Origin: Rhinopomastus cyanomelas
Lineage: Eukaryota > Chordata > Aves > Bucerotiformes > Rhinopomastidae
Assembly (NCBI GenBank): GCA_013400115.1
Contig: VXBP01004066.1
Span: 1-64,000, forward strand
Direction of reading: 5' to 3'
Length of the DNA: 64,000 nucleotides
A program made the translations under genes and the position numbers. Positions 59,685-64,000 of this stretch are shown one piece after another (within the stretch, counting starts at the first letter, position 1; every line of letters begins with the position of its first letter). The notes beneath the pieces were generated by a model. The model searched no databases. It was not told the origin of the DNA and saw only the letters and a list, made by a program, of their open reading frames with translations.

Positions 59685-62344
59685 ATCTCATTGTGCCAAG
59701 AAGAGTCATTCCAAAATGCTAAGGGAAAAGGAATCCAGAACCCTCACAGATCCATTAACTCAGTACCTTGAGGCAGAGATGGGCAAGATGTGTAGAAAAA
59801 AGTGAAGCTTCAGCCAACCGTTTTCTTTGTAGGTCACTTATTGTAGTAGAAATTATAGGGAGCCCAAGAACAAGTGATGTAAAATTGTTCGCTGCTTCTA
59901 ACGAACGTCACCCAAAAATCTGCTCCAGACTTTAAAAATAAGTGAAGACTTGGCGAAAAATAAGACCCGGGTTTATCTGCGTTTCATCAGGTACATGGCG
60001 TCCTGGAACATCGCCCACTGGCAAAAAACCATGGGGAGTGTTATCCTCTGCAGCGCTGGGAATGTTCTCCGCTGAATTCGGCGCCAAGGACCGAACTCTG
60101 CTTGTTAGCTGGAGTTCACACAGACTCCTTGCCAGGCCTGCCCAGAACACTGTCTCCTCTGACTTCCTGTGGTCTTGCATAATATTTCCTTGCTCCTTGT
60201 ATAACTGTGGCTTGATCTGGTCACTGCCCAGTTTAGACGATTGACTTTTTTAAAAGGCCAGTCCTGCAAACGTGCAGCCAGGCCATGCCGGTGGCAGGAG
60301 GTGGCCCGGACAAGCGGTGACACCAAAGGAGTAGCCCTTCCATAGGGGAAAAGCAGTGGGGCCACATGGCGATGCCGGCGTGTCTGACGACAGCGAGGTC
60401 AACACTGCAGTTCTGTGATGAGATAAATGAGAGGCACGATTTGGGATGGAGCACGCCTGGGGTGCTGGTGCACTCATTCCTCCACTGAGTCCTGCCGATA
60501 ATTAAGGAGCAGGGAGAGTAGTCTTCACTCAGCTGATTTTTGGTGTTTCCACACGTGTTGCTCCCACATTTGTCTGCTGTTAGAGTATGCGTTGATTTTG
60601 CGTCACTGTTGAAACAAGTGGATCTATTAACCTCTACCGGTTCCTAGCCTGGATTATCTGTGTGCATGTTTTGAGAGCGTATTGTATAGCAGCTCGTAGC
60701 TGTGTTTATGCCAGTTACTTTTCAGTCGTTTGCGTTTACACGTGTATTTGTATGTAGAACACTGCGAGTGCTTATGGAGCCCTGTTGGTAACTCATTTCT
60801 AAAGACACTTGTCTCACACAAAGCTTTCTAGGACACCCCTCCTTTCAATGCAGTTTCTGAGTTGTTGCTCCTGTCCTTTGGCAGCCCCATTCCAATGTGG
60901 TTTTGGGAAGCCGAAGAGTAGAGATTACAAGATAGTCACTTCACTGTATTTGTAAACTTCCTCGATAGACTGTATTGATTGGTGCCTTCTAGTCTTCAGA
61001 TCTTGACCTTCCAGTTCAGTACGGTCTGCTGTGAAAAAACAGAAGACTTGTTTTAATGGGAAGTATTATAATAGACTTTATCATCACAACTATGCGAGAT
61101 TTTGTTTCTACATCTCATGCCATCGTGTCTTCCAGGAGCCCAGGTTATCCAATTGTCACAGTAACCTTGACATCAAAAAGTTCCTGCTGCCTACACATGG
61201 CTTCGTGCAACACTGTCTGTTCACTTGGTTAATTGAATGGAAGTTACACTTGTACAGGTTAATTTGTGTTATGAGGGAGCTTTTCCTGTTCAAAAGTGGT
61301 TTATTACCTGGTGTTCTTTTTAATGCCCACAGTCTGGCTAATATAAACTTTAGAGAATTGTTGAGAGTCCTATAGTAGTGATACTGCTGGCATCCAGCAG
61401 ACCTTTGTGTTGTGAAAATCAGCACGTCTTGTATGTTAAATACTCTGTATTTCTGGCAGATTGATACAAAGCCAGAGTTCCCAGCACGGCTTGACCATCC
61501 AGCAAGGATGCCAGATAAACTAGGTTTGCATCAATGTGTTTCTGCCGAAGCCACATGATGTGCCAGTACCAAGCTTGTTTCTCACTGATGGGTTTGGAGC
61601 TCTTGGACAAACCTTACAAATGTGTGGTAGTAGACTGATGCTGGGTTGGCCTTAAGATTAAGGAAGAATCACAAAAATTTACTAGAGAGCAAAGTGAATA
61701 AAAGGGATTTTGCCTCTAAATGGAAGTGAAATTTTTAAAGAAACAGACTCTCAAGTCCTTAAGACAATTTATCCCTCGTATGCAACTCATCTGAGCAGTT
61801 GTAAAATGTTTCAGAAAAAAACCCAAGTGTTTTGGCTTGTAAAGACACTGAGATGCCAGTTTCTTCATCACACAGAGTAAGGAGGTTAACAATGTCAAGC
61901 ACATCCCTGCTATGTTCAGCAACAGTTTTGTCGGAGCAGGCAGCTTGGAATAGGGCCCTTGTCTACGTGTCTAAATATGGATCCGCGTCAAGTAAACAAG
62001 TGTGCGTAGCCGTACGCAGTGATCTGCTCTTGAAGCCAGGGAACACCCCGTCCTGCCTCTGCAGCTCTGTACACAGCCACGGCTGTGAAGAGATGCTGGT
62101 CGCCCATCCACGTGCCTCACTGCTGGAGGGGAGTGATGGGTATCTTTGAGGGCTTACAGCAGCCTCCGTCACTGGGCTCTTGGTGTGCTGAGATACCGCT
62201 CTCCTCTGCAGGACGTGTCAGGGCAGATACGTGTTTCCAAATGCCTGCACTCACTGATAAAGATAGAAGGACACAGCTCACCCAATGTTGGTGGTTTTCA
62301 GCCCCTCCTGACCGTAAGGAGCTTGCTCTGTGTTTTATAGGAGC

Positions 62345-62418
62345 CAGAATCACACAACATTAGGGATTGGAAGGGACCTCGGGAGATCATCTAGTCCAAT
62401 CCCCCTGCCAGAGCAATA
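62345..62418 (-). mobile_element. CR1 LINE 3' tail, inverted
   Basis: 'agaatcacacaacattagggattggaagggacctcgggagatcatctagtccaatccccctgccagagca' is the inverted CR1 3' end, about 75 bases long and well preserved. Confidence 0.9.
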
Positions 62419-64000
62419 AGCTTCTTCTCTAAGCAAGAGACTGCAACTGCAAACACCGGAATCAGGGTGACGCTTCCAGTGCCAAAATACTTAGGATTGT
62501 TGTTACATGAACCCCATAGTGCAGCTGGCAGAGTGGGTCACATCCATAACCCTCCTTAGAGATGTACATGGGAGTGGAGGACATGCTCCTGGCTTCTTGC
62601 CCTATGGATACAGCACTAGAGAGAGTTGATGATACCAAATTTATTTTATTCTCCTAGTTCTCATGGTTTTTAGTGAAACTTGCCATGGGGTTCTAGTCTG
62701 TCAGCAAACCTGAGCACAACCCGTCTCCAGCAGGATTGCGACTCGTACTCTGTAATTAGGGGGCTGTGCACACAAGGGAATGATGGAGGTGTGTAGTAAC
62801 TATTTTATTGTATGCTATAAAATCCTGTCTCGCTAAGTAACAAGGACCTGGGGAGGTTTGGAACAGCTTATCCTGCTGTCTAAAGTAGTAATCGGGTGTA
62901 GGTGGCCTCTTAAGAGGATTGGGCTATTAACAGCAATTAGTAGGTTGGTATGTTTAAGGGTGCTAAAAACACTTATGTGGAAGTGGTTTGAAAAAGTGAA
63001 AGGGCTGTACAATAAGCATCACATGCGAGGGTAAGGAAGTGTGGCCTCAGCCATGCTACGAAAAATAAGATCTGAAAAGCTCTCTGGTGCTGTCAGAGCT
63101 TCCAGACAGAGCACAAGTGAACTGGAAACGTTACTGTCACTTACAGTTGCAGTTTTGAAAGCAGGGGTGAGGGGGAACAGAAATGATGAAAATGCAGCTT
63201 TTTGAAATGTCAAGGCAAGAGTTCCAGAAAACAATGAATCAATGGCACCTTACATGGTTTCTCAAAAGAAATGAAATTTCTGTTCACTTCAGTAAGTAAA
63301 GATCTAGTTATTTTTGCCACAAAGGCAAAACAAAACTCTGTGGGAGGACAAGAGTCCTCGTGAACATGGGCTGATGGGATGGTGCTGAGCTGCATTCTGC
63401 AGACTAGGGTACCCCGAGATGGTTGAGAAAGGGACAAACCAGCTCTCTCTAAATCACCAGCAAAACCATTCACTGCTGATTTCAATGACCTTACAAGTTT
63501 TCTGACCAGCCATCGTTCCTGACTAGGTAATTATTATTAATACGTGCAAGAATCATGTTTGAGCCTGATCGCTTACAAAAAGAGTATTTTTATTTCTTCT
63601 GCTCTGCTTGTTTTGCAGGAAAAAAAACATTTGCTGCTGGCAACCCTAATTATTCCCTGCCAGCTATTCTGCCTTTTCTCCAAATAACGTCTTGGGTTTT
63701 TTTCCCCCACAGCAAAGCACACTTCACATTCCCTTAGCAAAGCTCTAGCCTTGGCCTAACTCTGTGGGAGTGGAGAGGTAAGATACTTGCCATGGCCAGC
63801 ATCGTCTCCTGATAAACCGGAGCGTCAGGAAGGTGCAGAGTTGTAGCTTTGGAAGGCAGCAAAAACAACATTTAGGGCTCTTTGTGAGTCTTGGTTTAGG
63901 GCTTGAAGAGGAATCACAAACAAACAAGATCGTTGCAAAGATTGTGAGGACCTTGGTGTTAACTTCTGCAGTAATTATTGAACTGATGCTCTCATTTGTT

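Larger units (their letters stand above)
48381..64000 (+). other. EPAS1: EPAS1 intron 1 (5' part)
   Basis: About 15.6 kb of non-coding sequence after the exon 1 donor. I searched for exon 2, which encodes the bHLH region beginning SSSERRKEKSRDAARCRRS, and did not see it. A long first intron is expected for this gene (tens of kb in human). Contents recognised: CR1 tails at 48608-48665, 50917-50981, 52196-52230, 55186-55370 and 62345-62418, short tandem duplications at 51531-51588 and 59645-59684, and a CpG-rich pocket at about 61960-62110. Stretches 52231-55185 and 55371-62344 otherwise hold nothing I can name. Confidence 0.85.

Noticed and set aside
48381..64000. Search for EPAS1 exon 2 (bHLH)
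   Set aside because: No stretch encoding the basic region was seen; it is presumably beyond 64000.
1..64000. CRISPR arrays, bacterial operons, rRNA genes or an intact endogenous virus
   Set aside because: Nothing resembling these was seen; the window is vertebrate gene, intron and CR1 sequence.

Overview
The window is vertebrate nuclear DNA, most likely from a bird. It contains many 5'-truncated CR1 LINE copies ending in the CR1-type 8-mer tail (ATTCTATG, here also ATCCTATG). It also holds the ends of two genes that are neighbours on human chromosome 2p21, PRKCE and EPAS1, both on the + strand. Crocodilians and turtles also carry CR1, so 'bird' is an inference. There are no bacterial-style operons, no CRISPR array and no intact virus. 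Almost all open reading frames in the window are chance ORFs or relics of CR1.

Layout. 1-12652 is the last intron of PRKCE (protein kinase C epsilon), containing several CR1 copies, one of them a reverse-transcriptase fragment with another CR1 inserted in it. 12653-12799 is the terminal coding exon of PRKCE: 48 codons covering the turn motif and hydrophobic motif of the kinase C-tail. 12800 to about 16000 is a long 3' UTR with several AATAAA signals, the distal one at 15976. About 16000-47700 is intergenic: unique sequence, CR1 fragments and simple repeats, with no gene I can support. 47690-48005 is a strongly A-rich block with degenerate internal repeats. 48030-48400 is a CpG island holding the promoter, 5' UTR and first coding exon of EPAS1 (HIF-2alpha, start codon at 48349). 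48375-64000 is the first part of EPAS1 intron 1; exon 2 (bHLH region) was not found and presumably lies beyond the window.

The strongest functional finding is a HIF-2alpha-type iron-responsive element in the EPAS1 5' UTR (48204-48237). It has a CAGUGU loop, an unpaired C five base pairs below the loop and a 3'-side U bulge in the upper stem. This would put translation of this hypoxia factor under iron regulatory protein control, as described for mammalian HIF2A. I did not find a new biological system. The other items worth checking are the A-rich block beside the EPAS1 promoter, a CpG-rich pocket in the PRKCE 3' UTR, two unexplained CpG-rich pockets in introns, nested CR1 insertions and two unusually long orphan ORFs that are probably non-coding.
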